Positions 1-10,269 of a stretch of DNA of 64,000 bases are shown piece by piece; within the stretch, counting starts at the first letter, position 1, and the number at the start of each line of letters is the position of its first letter. The notes beneath the pieces were generated by a model. It did no database searches. It saw only the letters and a list, made by a program, of their open reading frames with translations, and had not been told where the DNA came from. Where the stretch lies: contig JARCOQ010000002.1 in NCBI GenBank assembly GCA_029207755.1, positions 90,867,087 through 90,931,086 of the forward strand, written 5' to 3'. The translations under genes and the position numbers were made by a program. This DNA is from Chamaea fasciata. Its lineage: Eukaryota > Chordata > Aves > Passeriformes > Sylviidae.

Positions 1-1279
1 AGAAGGTACACGGAAACATGTTATATTTGTATATAGTAAGTACAGGTGTATGATTTTTTTTTTACCTCGTTGAAAATATTAAAAGACCACCTTTGTGCCC
101 TGGCTGTCCTGTGAGATTATTATAGTTATTTTATAGGGGGGAAGAAAATGGTTCACATGGAAATTAATGCTGCAGTCTTTAATTGCAGCCGTAGGAATCG
201 CAAGTCCGTCACACAAATGCCCACGCATGTATAAATGGCCACCCCCATCCTCCTTTGCCAGGTGGAGAAAGGCACGCCCAGCGTGCCTGCTCTTTTCACG
301 GTCCATGTTAATTTTCCTGACCCTAGTGGCCATCCAAGTCTTGAATCAAGCTGCAACTCCCCCAGTTACTGTTATTGCCACCAGAAGTTTTCTGCAGGAG
401 GAGTATACACCGTACACAAAGCTCCAGTCTTAGGCACTGGGCTAGGACTTTTTTTTCCTCATTTCCAATGACTTGTCATGATAATCTGGGTGTGCTCGGA
501 AGAGGAAAGGGCCTCTCCATTTCTGACAGCCGAAGGCTCAGCCTGCTTCCAGCCTTTGAGCTCAGTCTGAGTGATGCTGTTAACTCGGGTGCTGATGCTT
601 TTGGGAGGACACTCCTCTCTCCCAGTCAGCCGTGAGGGTGCAAAGAGCGCAGGGGAGACGGTGCAGGAATGGACTCGCACTTCTCCAGTTGATAGTTTCT
701 CAAGTTGCCATATCTGCCGTGCAAAACAAGGGAGGCCCTTGTGATTGCTAAATTATTTATTAAAAATATAACTCGTTGGGATAGGAGGGGAGGGAGACGG
801 GGGAGAAGATTACTGCAAAAAGGTGCATTTCCACTTGCATGGGCAAATGAAGATATGAGGATTTAAAACTGCAAGATAAAACGGCATGGCTTGCTAATTA
901 TCCACCCAATGCCCTACTGGTATGTTTCCCTGAAATTTGATAGAAAGGCACCTAAAGGCCTCCTGACAAATAAATGGGTCGAATTGCTGTAGGACCATCT
1001 TTTCCAGATGAGTCCTATGCATCCTGCCTGCCAGCGGACGCCGTGGGAACACACCCTTATCCCTGGGAACTGGGGATACACACCAGCTTCCCTCCCCCTC
1101 ACGTTCAGGGAAACTGTGCCCGAGGCTGAACTTTCCCTTCCCTGGTGCAGAGGTAGCTGCTAATCCACACCCTCCCGGGACCTATCCCCTCCTGGACTTT
1201 TTCCCGGTGTGGGGTTTACCCTCTTTTCCCTGACTCCCGGTAAATAAACATAGAATGCCCCTTCCCACCCCTAGAAACA
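1..1279. other. Non-coding stretch left of the first CpG island
   Basis: I see no gene, RNA gene or mobile element here. The short open frames overlap one another on both strands and show no known domain. Positions 720-1000 are a unique AT-rich block with a short homopurine tract (about 781-805) and TAATTATCC near 895. This block could be regulatory, but I have no conservation data. GC content rises after about 1,080 toward the neighbouring island. Confidence 0.6.
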
Positions 1280-2220
1280 GCAAATTACCACGAACACGGA
1301 GCGGAGCAAACGCGGACAGAGAGCAGGTAGAGAGGATATGCTGCTGCCATGAGTCCCGCTTGCCTCTGGCCCAGGTGCACCCCGCTCACCTTGGGCTAGG
1401 GGCTGTCTACGGCGGAACGGGCGGGAGGAAGGTGTAAAAGCCAGTTCAGGGGGACAGCCAAGAGCTTTTCTTCCGTGGTAAAGGCAGTGGAGATCCCGAT
1501 TCACGGGACAAGCAACGAGGTCAAGCACTTCCGAGAATGTCGTTTGACGGGGCTGCGGGGCTGGGGTAGTGCAAGCCGGGGCTGCGCCCGGAGATGAGAG
1601 GCCCTTGGACCTTCCCCTGCAGAAAAGTGGGGTTCCAATGAACTAGCAGTCGGGTGGGGGAGGGAATAGGTGGGGGCGGCCGGGGGTGTGGTGTGTGCTG
1701 GGTAAACGCTGCAGGGAAGTCAGACGGGAGGCGGAGAGGAGGTCCCGCACTGGGAGCAGAACCAGGGCAGGCGAAAGGCCCTGTCGCCCGCCGGGCCCGC
1801 AGAGGGGACAGGTACCAGCGAGGGCTTCTCGCAGGCCGGTCGCAGTGACCTCCCCGGCCACGGCTCCCCTCCGCCTCCGCGCTGCGGGGTGGGACGCGCC
1901 TCGGCAGGCGGTGCCTCTCCCCTGCCCAGCTGCACCTGGAGGGCCGCCCCCTCGGGGGTCGCCCGCCGCGGGCCCGGCCGGCGCTGTGCCTGCCTTCTGT
2001 GCCCCCGCAGACGAGGAGGCGGCAGCGGGGCGGCGGGGCCGAGCCGGGCGCCCCGGAGCAGGCGGCGATCGCCGTCTGCTGGCTGCCGCCGTGCCTCCCT
2101 CGCCCCGGGTCGGGGCCGGCGAGCGCCAGCCCGCGCCGGGGCGATGCCGTGGAGAGATTCTCGTGAGAGATACTGCCTGATCCCTCGCCAGCCCTGTCTG
2201 AAACGAGAGGCGGGGTGAGA
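1280..2220. promoter_or_regulatory. CpG island 1
   Basis: CpG dinucleotides are dense and not depleted, with the core at about 1,650-2,180. Open frames of up to about 210 codons occur on both strands at once (for example minus 1643-2284 and plus 1686-2180). They are rich in Ala, Arg, Gly and Pro, as expected when stop codons are rare in GC-rich DNA, and none resembles a known family. In vertebrates such islands usually mark promoters or Polycomb-controlled developmental loci. No TATA box, exon or strand can be assigned, so direction of transcription is unknown. It is the leftmost of at least eight islands in the first 11.5 kb. Confidence 0.75.
1652..1676 (+). other. G-quadruplex motif
   Basis: Four G runs (GGG, GGGGG, GGG, GGGGG) are separated by loops of 1, 1 and 7 bases, meeting the usual four-run quadruplex pattern on the plus strand. 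It lies at the left edge of the island core, a common place for such motifs near promoters. Folding has not been tested. Confidence 0.5.
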
Positions 2221-2700
2221 GTGGGATCGCTTGCAGCCTCTCTGGCACTTCACTCCAAAACCCACTAGCCAGAAGGAAATGCAAAGCACTCCCTCGCTAC
2301 CGGGGTGCCATTACCTGGGCCAAAGCGAGCAAACCGGGAGGGAGCAAAAAGAGCAGGCAAAGGAGAGGGGGGAAGTATTTTCCTGCCTCGGTGACTTGGC
2401 GACTCGGGGATCACAGCTTTCAACACGACCTGCTTGCTACCCAAACGAGATGGAATGGTTGGAAAAAGGGTGCCTGAATAAAGTCCCGCATTCTTTTCCA
2501 GTGTTAACAACAGTTCCGTGCCATCCTACAGCCTCAGTCCCAAATCAGCTACGAGCTCTCTCTGTGTTTTGTTGTCTTTTCTCAGCTTGCTGGGTAAAAG
2601 CGTATGGAGAATCTCTGGAGCTTTCGAGTAGGGGCTCACCCTGTGAACGGTACTCACACATATAATTCAAATTTCACAGCTGACCTGCTCTGAAAACCTC

Positions 2701-2870
2701 AATCAGCTTCTAATTGAAGGGAAAACAAAATATTGCTTCCCTACAGCAGAGCTAACGATTTAATCATTATATCAGACATTATAGCTTTTAATTAGGCTAA
2801 TGCTGATACTGTATGGAAAGAGATAATTCAACACAGTTCTTGATGAATTCTGTAATTGGGTTAACGGAGG
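2701..2870. promoter_or_regulatory. Candidate enhancer block rich in TAAT cores
   Basis: This AT-rich, non-repetitive block sits between two CpG islands. It contains TAATTGA (2711), TAATCATTA (2761-2769), TTTTAATTAGG (about 2787-2797), GGCTAATG and TGTAATTGGG (about 2851). The spacing and uniqueness resemble the conserved non-coding elements found around developmental genes. Conservation cannot be seen from one sequence, so the call rests on motif density and setting alone. Confidence 0.3.
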
Positions 2871-2955
2871 AGCAGTTGGGGGAAGAGACGTCAATATTCA
2901 AGCTGCGTCTATAGCCACCAGGTTTATGAATGAAAGGGAAGGGGGAAAAAGAAAA

Positions 2956-2979
2956 GGGGGGGGTGGGGGGAGGAAAGGG
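2956..2979 (+). repeat. G-rich run, quadruplex-prone
   Basis: Runs of eight G, one T, six G, then A, GG, AAA and GGG. This is a low-complexity purine tract inside a longer purine-rich stretch starting near 2,932. It borders the next CpG island. Confidence 0.6.
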
Positions 2980-2999
2980 CTAAAATTCCCTGACGAGAA

Positions 3000-3570
3000 A
3001 TGTCTCCCCCCTTCGCCCAGGAGAGCCGTGCCAACCAACTGGAAGCGTGAGGAGAGTAAGGGCTGTTCTGCCGCCGCCTCGGCGCGCCCCGCTCCCGGCC
3101 GCCGCTCCCAGACAGCCCGGACTGCTGCAACAGCAGCGGGACCCGAGCGGCGGCCCCGCTGCGGGACCTCGCTGCGACTCCCCGGAGCGGCTTGGGCGGG
3201 GGTCCGCGGCCCACAGGCCGCTTTCCCCCTATCTCCACCCCAAGCAACGGGTCGCCCACCGTCACGCCGGGAACACGCGGGAAGGGGGAAACCAGGGCCA
3301 CCAGCACTGAGACTGTCCTGCGGGGGTGCCCCTGGGTAGAGTCGGGAGCGCGGCGGGGGAACGCCGAGGGTGGTACGGGACGGGGTCGAAAGATTTCTGA
3401 AGTCCTAATGAGAGCAGCTGCACAAGCGGGCGAGCTTGGCTCGGCTGCCGGGACCGCCCGCCCTGCGGAGCGCGGGTGCTGGGCAGGGGGCGCGACACTG
3501 AGCACAGGGGTGTGCTCAGGGCTAGCCTGCTCCGGGCGAAATCAAAGCGGCCGGAGGGCAGGCTACTGCT
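3000..3570. promoter_or_regulatory. CpG island 2
   Basis: GC-rich sequence with undepleted CpG. Long frames lie open on both strands (minus 2924-3505, plus 2926-3339), which is the signature of stop-poor DNA, not of a gene. The predicted peptides are low-complexity and match no domain I know. The island ends sharply near 3,575, where AT-rich sequence begins. It may be a promoter, but no strand can be assigned. Confidence 0.7.
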
Positions 3571-3794
3571 CCGTGTAGGTACTTCCATTTATTTATATAT
3601 TTATTGTGTCAGATAAAAGGGCGACTGAAGACATTTTTCTAAAGGAATTCTGCCTCATCGCTCTTTCCACAATGTCGATAAATTTCCCCTTTCCGAAGAG
3701 TTTGTATATCTCAGCCTTTCTATTTTCTCCCCATCCTTTCTAGCTTTTACTGGCTTTGAAAATAAGCTTTATATTTCCGTTGCGCCTAAAAGAA

Positions 3795-4055
3795 GTAGTA
3801 TCGATCTCCCCGCACGTCTGATCTCCGCAGCAGCCGGCGGCCACCCCAGGGCGACAGCGGGTCCTGGCGGGCGGGTGTGCCGGGGGTGTCCGGCATTGCC
3901 AAGGGAAAGGCGAGGCACACCTCAGTGGGACAGCGGGACGGCCAGACCGCGCCTAAGCAGAGATTTTCTTCCCCGCAGGACATTCTGCATGTCCCCTCGC
4001 CTTGGAACGTTCCCGACGCTTCCCCCGGTGGGACTTTCGAGTCGGTCGAAAAAAC
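3795..4055. promoter_or_regulatory. CpG island 3 (small)
   Basis: A short GC-rich block with frequent CpG, flanked by AT-rich sequence on both sides. The overlapping frames (plus 3875-4327, plus 3877-4176, minus 3786-3983) run out into the AT-rich flank and have no recognisable domain. It belongs to the island cluster of the left 11.5 kb. Confidence 0.55.
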
Positions 4056-4184
4056 AGAATCGTGTCTTTACGAAGTTTTGCCAGCAGAAGCATTTTCTAA
4101 AATGTTTGTTTATGCTACGCATCAGCTCGACTTCCAGCACAATATTGTTCAGAAAGAGGAATATCCTGTATTGTGATCCATCCT

Positions 4185-4335
4185 TGTCTAGTTTTGTTAG
4201 TAATTACAATAAAACTGAACAAGTAATTGATAATATTCCAATGACACAACTCCCTGTAATTAACAGGCTGAATACACCTCCTTACATTACACAAAAGCTG
4301 TGCTTTTCAAGTTTGCTCAGATTTTAAAATTTCTT
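4185..4335. promoter_or_regulatory. Candidate regulatory block with homeodomain-type sites
   Basis: A non-repetitive AT-rich block just right of a CpG island. It contains GTAATTACAA (4200-4209), AAGTAATTGATAAT (about 4221-4234) and TGTAATTAACAGG (about 4255-4267), three TAATT-containing sites within 70 bp. The call is motif-based only. Confidence 0.3.
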
Positions 4336-5477
4336 TTGAAATTATTATTACTGAGGCACACGCCGGGAATATGTGCTGATCAGATGGCACAGCATCTCGC
4401 GGGAGATGAGGGTTTGCACTGTCCTATTTTTCACGGTTTGGGGTTTCTACCTAAAAGGATAGCCAGATCATTTACGTTTTACAGCCGAGTTATCGAGTGG
4501 TCCTTTAGACAAAAAAACCTCACACCAAGAACAAAAAAAAATCCCCACCAACAGAAAACCTACCCAGCAAGTTACTTTCCACCAAAAGAAAAATATTTTA
4601 AAAGAGTTTAGTTCTGTAACGGTAAACTTGTAAAGGAAAAGGAAGAGCTGCGGGGGTGGAGAGTCTATCGGACTAGGAACGACATGCGGAGTTATTATGT
4701 AGTTAATCATTAAAATTGGGCCGCTGAAATGTCTGTCACGGAAAAAGAAGTTCTCAAGCCCAAATGCGGCATCCCATTTACAGCAGGGCAACCTGGATGG
4801 TTTTGTCTGTGATGCGTCGCTCAGAACACCATAAAGCTAATATTTCTGGTTTGCATCCTGGTCAGTTATCCCCAAATTGCAAAGGCATCATTCAGGCCAA
4901 GTCAGAATGAATTTGTGTAAAAAAAAATAAAGGAAGAAAGAAAAAACTCTAAATAATACAGAAGCTTCTTTCTTGCAGGCCATCCTGTTATTACAAATTA
5001 GATTAGCTACACTGGCTTCAATATAAACATGACATGAGGTTCACAGGAGAGCGAAAGTATCATCCACTCCAATCTCTCCTTTCATCGAAACATCCCACCC
5101 AAATTACATCTTCTCGTTTACTACACCTTTCAATGAGATTAAAACATCACTTTGACACGGTTTCAAACCTTTTCGGCCGCGCATTCAGTGCTTACTTAGG
5201 AAAACAGCAAACAAGGGCAAAACTAGACATCTGAATAATCTCAGACCGCTGGTCTGGAAATTAAAGGTACTCAGAGGAAATACATGATCCTCTTGCTCCA
5301 TCCAGTGCAGCATTCTGGCCATGAAAAGGCGGATAGCGAACCCCAGTGAAAGGAAGAGAAAAAACCCAATTTCTTTCCCACCAAAGGGAGATCCCGGTTA
5401 CTTGGTCGGTGTCGGGATCCTGTCTTTATTTGCCTTTTGGAAAAGGGGTGTTTGTCATCTGTTTTTCAGCAGATGAC
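4336..5477. other. Non-coding AT-rich stretch, no feature seen
   Basis: The sequence is A- and T-rich with short poly-A runs (4531-4540, 4920-4928). Open frames of about 100 codons are low-complexity and overlap on opposite strands. I see no repeat family, RNA gene or exon signal. Confidence 0.55.
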
Positions 5478-5537
5478 TGACTGTTACGGGCTGTTCATCA
5501 CACTGTCTGTGACGGCGGACTGTTACTTCACACTGTC
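5478..5537 (+). repeat. Imperfect direct repeat
   Basis: GACTGTTAC followed by a spacer and CACACTGTC occurs at 5478-5506 and again, with the inner spacer shortened, at 5518-5537. The two copies start 40 bp apart. It is probably a local duplication followed by a deletion in one copy. Confidence 0.6.
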
Positions 5538-5729
5538 CTTAAACGGATTCCCTAGTAGTCGTCGTAAAGCGGGATAGCAAACAAACCGATACTTAGACCT
5601 TTAGCAAACAGACTGGCAAACCTGAAAAAGATGCTGGAGCGGAGAGGGGGAGGGAGGCAGGTTGTTCATAGACTGTCCTGTTTTAGGAATAACAGCGCTT
5701 GCAAATAGCTGGGGCTAGAGTTTAGATGC

Positions 5730-6035
5730 ACCCACAGCCTGACGCGGCCCGCAGCCGGTGCAGGGCAGTAGCCCCCACCCCCGACCGGACCCCTCCTCCC
5801 CGGGTGGGAAGTGCAGCCCCCACGGGAGATGCCTTTCTCGAGGTGGATGTGTCAAATTTTGCCACAGGGTCTGCGCAACGGGCGGCCACTGCGGGGAGGG
5901 GATGGCGTCAGGCCCCCGGGCCCGCAGCGGCCGTTCTGCCCCTCCATGGAGCCGGGACCAGGAGCGGCGGGCAAAGACGGGGCGCGCTGAGACGCTGGGG
6001 CAGCCTGGCTTGGTGGGAAAGAAACGGTAGTTCGG
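5730..6035. promoter_or_regulatory. CpG island 4
   Basis: GC-rich with dense CpG, ending just before the CATC microsatellite. Overlapping frames on both strands are compositional. The minus-strand frame 5715-6143 begins inside the microsatellite and reads it as a Met-Asp-Gly-Trp repeat, a clear artefact. Confidence 0.65.
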
Positions 6036-6080
6036 CTTCTCACTGCATTGGGGGCAATTTGCAACCACTCTCCCTATCCC

Positions 6081-6163
6081 CATCCATCCATCCATCCATC
6101 CATCCATCCATCCATCCATCCATCCATCCATCCATCCATCCATCCCCCCCCCCCCCCCCCCCC
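6081..6163 (+). repeat. (CATC)16 microsatellite followed by C20
   Basis: Sixteen uninterrupted CATC units occupy 6081-6144, and a run of twenty C fills 6144-6163. Because the array is perfect it is probably young and length-variable. The C run is also a place where assembly and sequencing errors are likely. It separates a CpG island from the candidate regulatory block that follows. Confidence 0.95.
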
Positions 6164-6164
6164 A

Positions 6165-6435
6165 ACAAAGAGGCTTTCAAAACATAACCTTTTATGGCAG
6201 CCTGCAGAATCAATGCGATAAAACGGGGTTTTAATGGGTTAATTGACTGGAGCTGCTATCATGTTTAAACACCTGTTTCTGAAAAGAGATTCAGCCAAAA
6301 CGCGTCTCCTCCCTGATCGATAGATGTACAACCTTGCTGCATTGCTTGTTGATTGACCTCAAATACCACCGTCAATTATGAGAGGGAAAATCCATTTCAC
6401 CTTTTTTAATATCCCAATACTTTATAGCAATAGTG
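6165..6435. promoter_or_regulatory. Strong candidate non-coding regulatory element
   Basis: This non-repetitive block carries TAATTGAC at 6240-6247, TTGATTGACC at 6349-6358 and the inverted GTCAATTA at 6371-6378. The same 8-mer therefore appears in both orientations, with a related TGATTGAC-type site between. TGATTGAC-like sequences resemble PBX-type composite sites and TAATT is a homeodomain core. No long open frame is present. Of the candidate blocks in the left region this is the one with the most internal structure. Conservation is untested, so the call remains tentative. Confidence 0.4.
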
Positions 6436-6749
6436 GGGAACTCTACAGTCACTTTGGAGCTGGGGAAAGAAGGTAAGATCCTGGGTGGGACCACATCAGA
6501 TAGCCCTAACCTCCGGGCTGGGACTTGGCTTCGAGAGGCTGGGCAAAACCTTCCTGTCGAGAGGTCCCGGCAGCTGTCACTTTCACAGAGGACCGGATCC
6601 GGGGATCCCCGTTCCTTGGGAAGATCCAGCCGGGCTCAGCCCGGCCACAGTAGCAGTGCTGGGAGCCCATGTGAATGCTCTCTCCCAGGGGGAGAGATTA
6701 ATCAGGCATTAGTTGTAATAGCTGAGGGCTGCTCTGCCTATTGATTTCC
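6436..6749. other. Moderately GC-rich non-coding stretch
   Basis: Overlapping plus-strand frames at 6433-6744 and 6485-6712 show no domain. The segment links the candidate regulatory block to a T19 run and has a moderate number of CpG. I see no other feature. Confidence 0.5.
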
Positions 6750-6768
6750 TTTTTTTTTTTTTTTTTTT
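6750..6768 (+). repeat. T19 homopolymer
   Basis: A run of nineteen T followed by GGCAG. A pyrimidine run before an AG resembles a splice acceptor, but no open exon-like frame of known family follows, so I do not call an exon. Confidence 0.8.
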
Positions 6769-6874
6769 GGCAGTATTAATACAGCCAAACCCGCCGGTCA
6801 GTCATAGCGAAATTGATTCTTTGCCCAAGACACCTTTCACTAAATGGCACCCGCACACCGACATGTTAATTTTG

Positions 6875-7115
6875 GAACGTCTAAGCGGAGCGGGCGCTGC
6901 GCGCTCGGGAGGCAGTGCCGCCGCCCCCGGCGCCCTCCCCGCCCCAGCCCTCCCGCAGCCCCCTGCCCCTGCCCGGCCGCCGCTTCCCTCCCCCGCCTCA
7001 AAACCCAGTGAGGCGTCTTCCCCAAAAGGCGGAGGGGGGGCAGCCCAAAACGCTGTCACACCACACCCGCACCCCCCCAAATCCGTGTCACAGCCGATAA
7101 CCCAGTGACTGCAAC
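6875..7115. promoter_or_regulatory. CpG island 5
   Basis: A GC-rich, proline-codon-rich stretch with undepleted CpG at its left part (GCGGGCGCTGCGCGC near 6890) and a C-rich right part. Frames on both strands are open and low-complexity. No known protein resembles them. Confidence 0.6.
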
Positions 7116-7282
7116 CGGCTCTTCCCTCCTTGAAGCAAAAGTAACTTGGAAGCCCTCCCCTCGCCGGCTTCCCCTCCTCCATTCCCAAGACAGGGCGAAG
7201 ACCCCCTCAAAAGTTAGAGGCACACTTACAGTTGCTCTTCCAGCTCCAGCCTCCTCCCAACATATCATCTGAAGGGGCAGCC

Positions 7283-7325
7283 TTATTATTATTATTACTT
7301 TTTTTTTTGTTTGGATTTTTTTTTC
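7283..7325 (+). repeat. Short (TTA)n and T-rich tract
   Basis: Five TTA units near 7283-7297 are followed by T8 and T10 runs. It is a low-complexity spacer between two GC-rich blocks. Confidence 0.7.
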
Positions 7326-7359
7326 CTCTTCTCTAGCCTAGCTCACACCTTCCTCCGAC

Positions 7360-8475
7360 CATGCCCGCAGGTGCAGGGCAGCGCGACACGGAGCCGGCGG
7401 TCTCTTCCTTGCCCCTCGCCCAGCCGCAGCTCCCAGGCGGCTGTGCCCGAGCCACGAGTGCCCGGCGACACACGCACACTCACCATTCGCGCTCTCTCGC
7501 TCACTCGCTCTCTCTCTCTCCCCCTCACACACACACGCGCACGCACACACATACACACCGCACAGGAGAGGGGGAGAGAGGGAGAGCGGGAGACAGAGAA
7601 GAAAATGAAATTTATTATTGATAGAAAAGACTTTAAAGACAATTTCAAGTTATTGTTTCGGTCTGGAGAGAAAGAAAAAAAAAAAAAAGAAAAGGAAAGG
7701 AAAAAAAAGGAGAGGGGCTTTTCTCCCCACCCCAACATAATGAAACGCCTTTTGTGTGGCACCGAACAATACCAAACAAGTATTCTAATAAATAGCCACT
7801 TTTTTGTTCCGCCGCGGCAGTGAATAGAATTGAGCAGTTGGTTTGAGAGCAGCTGGAGCGCCGCGCCGAGCGGGGAGGTGGAGCCCGGAGCCTTCGTCCT
7901 CTTTCTCTTCCCCTTTCCTTTTCTCACACGCACTTTCTCCTCTAACCTTGCATTTCTGCCTCTCTGCTCGTGCTGAACCACTGTCCCCTGCCCCTTTCTC
8001 TGGGAGAGATGCCTCCCGGAAGGGAAGAGTCACCCCTAGGTACTCCCTCTCGCACCTGTGTGGAGCCGCGGGCTCCTCGCGCCTCCTCCCCACCCTCACC
8101 GTGTCTGCCTCGGCCGCCCCGGAACCCTGCTCCTGCCCTCCCCGCCGTACCCTGAAGGTCCCCGGCCGCCCAAGGACCTCGCTCCCGCGCCCCCACGCCG
8201 TACTCTGCCTCCGACAGCTCGGGACGGTGGAGGCTCCGAGCCCGGCCAGACCTTCCTTTGTTGACAATAAACTTGAATTTCACAGGGAGGCTGAGAGTCC
8301 CTCTCGCTCCCCCTCTCCCGGCCTTCCCTCGGGATGAAGCCGGGCTTTGTCAGCCTCCCCCTCTCCGCTCGGGATCGCTGCGGAGGGTCCGCTCTTCCTC
8401 CGCCCTGTACCGCTCATTGCCATCACCTCCCCTTTCCTAGACAGCGCCGTTAGTTTTCTCCCTGCATTTTTTTCT
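7360..8475. promoter_or_regulatory. CpG island 6 (largest, discontinuous)
   Basis: There are two CpG-dense parts, 7360-7500 and 7800-8470, separated by a low-complexity tract and an AT-rich insert (7600-7800). Open frames of 100-210 codons occur on both strands over the same bases (minus 7343-7981, plus 7843-8337, minus 7785-8267), and none has a recognisable domain. Its size makes it the best promoter candidate of the left cluster. A donor-like CAGGTAAAG follows at about 8586, but I cannot support an exon. The transcribed strand is unknown. Confidence 0.7.
7455..7605 (+). repeat. CA/CT/GA low-complexity tract inside a CpG-rich region
   Basis: Successive blocks of CACACG, TCTCTCGCTCACTCGCTCTC, CTCTCTCT, CACACACACGCG, then GAGAGGGGGAGAGAGGG. 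This strand asymmetry (pyrimidine-rich then purine-rich) is typical of 5' regulatory regions of GC-rich genes but is not diagnostic. The overlapping frames that translate it as Thr/His/Arg/Ser repeats are artefacts. Confidence 0.8.
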
Positions 8476-8599
8476 TCCCTCCCTAAAACACTCTTTTCCA
8501 GTCCCTTTCTGCCAACATGACTACCGCTCTAGGAAAGAAAGTCGATAGAGGTTATTAAAATGGACACAAGTCAGCTAAAGGTTTTCAGGTAAAGCTGAG

Positions 8600-8870
8600 A
8601 GTGCCCCGTTTTCCGTTCTGCTCCGGCTGTGAGGGTGTGTGCCTGCCCGTGTGTGCCGAGGATGTGCGGCGGGGACGAAGGGAGGAGGGAAACAGAGGGA
8701 TGGCTTTGGCCGCCGGTAGAGCGGCTGTAGCATCCAGGCGGGTCGTGGCTGCCGGGGCTGAACCCTGCGGGGGACCAGCGGTGCCGGGGCCAGAGCGCTG
8801 GGAACGGACACCGCGGGGAGCCGCCTTCCTACGGCCGGACCGTCTCTTTCTTTTATTAGGGGGCGGATCT
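8600..8870. promoter_or_regulatory. CpG island 7
   Basis: GC-rich, CpG-dense block beginning just after the donor-like CAGGTAAAG at about 8586. The plus frame 8601-8924 and minus frame 8575-8811 overlap and are compositional. It ends at an AT-rich stretch with a C-rich tract (8903-8917). Confidence 0.6.
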
Positions 8871-9154
8871 AGTCCTCATTCAAAAAATAAACGAATACAT
8901 ACACCCCCCCACCCCCAACATTAACCTCCGATTCGGTTGCCAGCCAGAGCCTTGCTTGTCTCGCAAAAGCTGCGGGAAGTACCCGAGTTTCAAATAAACC
9001 CCAGCAATTGCTGCAAAGACTCCTTAGCATGCAGGGATTACCTCGTCAGCTATTTTGAGGTGCTCAGTCACATACAATCATTAGAGATGTTGGAATAAAA
9101 GCAGATTGCTTTTAAGTTTAAAACACCGTTGCCCTTTACAGACTCATATTGACG

Positions 9155-9475
9155 CTCGGAGGGGGAACAGGGCAGCGGACGGGCGTGTATTAACCACCTG
9201 AATTCAATGTTACATCCTCATCCGTGGGGCTAGAAGTAGGACACATCTCGGCCAAGGCTCAGCGCTCACCCTCATCTAGAGCCGTCCCTTGCACGTCCTT
9301 CCAGAGCTGCCCAGAGGGACCCCTGGAGGTGGGGGCAAAAAAGGGGGGAGGACCGCTACGGGAGTGCCGGGATGCCCTCGGTGTCCCCTCCCCAGAGCCC
9401 GTCCCTTTTCCCGGGGGGTCTCGCTGTGAGCCGTACCCGGCTGCGTACCTCTGCCTGCACGGAAAATTCCCCTCC
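9155..9475. promoter_or_regulatory. CpG island 8
   Basis: GC-rich with frequent CpG, ending in a pyrimidine-rich tract (9470-9510). The overlapping frames plus 9224-9538 and minus 9276-9530 show no domain. It is followed directly by a unique AT-rich candidate regulatory block. Confidence 0.6.
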
Positions 9476-9539
9476 CTTCTTTTTCCACCCCCCTCCCTCC
9501 CCTCTCTTTTAAGTGGATTTTTGCTCTCACTTCAATAAC

Positions 9540-10135
9540 ACGCCGGCTCTAATTAGCTGCAATATTAAGAAACGCTGCTAAATGACAGTTTTATCGGGTT
9601 TGTGCAGATAGGAGGAACGCGGGGACCCAGCGAAATATCCACCCAGTGCGTTTTGGCGCTGGATCCCCGCCAGCAGCCACCGCTCGCTCTTTTTATATGG
9701 AAAAATGGCAACATTTTGGAAAGCAGCTCTAAAACTTTGACTTATATTTTACATGCTAAATAACGGGGAGAATGGCGACAGCGTTACAGAAAGCTTCAAC
9801 CCTGCAAATATTTGAATGGGGCTTTTTTGTAAAGTAGAGCAGCTGTCAGTCAGCTGGCTTTGACAGCCTGCCACAATTTTGTCATTTAATAGTGGGTGTT
9901 AGGCTAAGTGCAAAACACTCTGGCAAACAGATGTCAAACCTACATCTCATATAAATGGAGGTTGTAAAATTGAGTTTTAACCCACATATAGGGTTTTAAA
10001 AAGCGGTGCCAGTGTGTAAACTGTATACAAAATAAAGATACTGACAATCTCCCGTGTGGGCTTGTTATTTAAAGTAGGCTTATTTAGAAATCTGACCTCC
10101 AAATTATGCTAAATCTTCCTACATATCAAACAGTG
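9540..10135. promoter_or_regulatory. Candidate regulatory block with TGACAG and CAGCTG sites
   Basis: A long AT-rich stretch with no repeats and no open frame above 60 codons. It contains CTCTAATTAGCTGC (9547-9560), TGACAG at 9583-9588, and a tight cluster made of CAGCTG (9840-9845), CTGTCA (9843-9848), CAGCTG (9851-9856) and TGACAG (9861-9866). TGACAG is the core of MEIS/TGIF-type sites and CAGCTG is a bHLH E-box. The compact cluster and unique sequence suggest an enhancer. No conservation or chromatin evidence is available. Confidence 0.4.
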
Positions 10136-10269
10136 GAATATGAGAACAGTGCTTGGGAAAGTCGAAATTAAGGACAAATATGATGGCTTGTTGAAAGGGT
10201 CTGATTTCCGTGTGTACGGAGAAACCAAGGTTCTTAATTCACTGAACTTGTCATCACTTCTCCAAATAG

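Noticed and set aside
1643..2284. 213-codon minus-strand open frame in CpG island 1
   Set aside because: Low-complexity Ala/Arg/Pro/Gly content, open frames on the opposite strand over the same bases, no domain and no splice or Kozak support. GC-rich DNA is stop-poor.
2924..3505. 193-codon minus-strand open frame in CpG island 2
   Set aside because: Overlaps plus-strand open frames, is compositionally biased and resembles no family.
5715..6143. Minus-strand frame starting with a Met-Asp-Gly-Trp repeat
   Set aside because: It is the translation of the CATC microsatellite running into a CpG island.
6750..6775. Polypyrimidine run followed by AG as a splice acceptor
   Set aside because: No downstream exon with a recognisable coding frame. 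T runs followed by AG are common by chance.
7343..7981. 212-codon minus-strand open frame
   Set aside because: Built from translated CA/CT/GA and poly-T/A tracts. The Lys-, Phe- and Arg-rich runs are simple-repeat artefacts.
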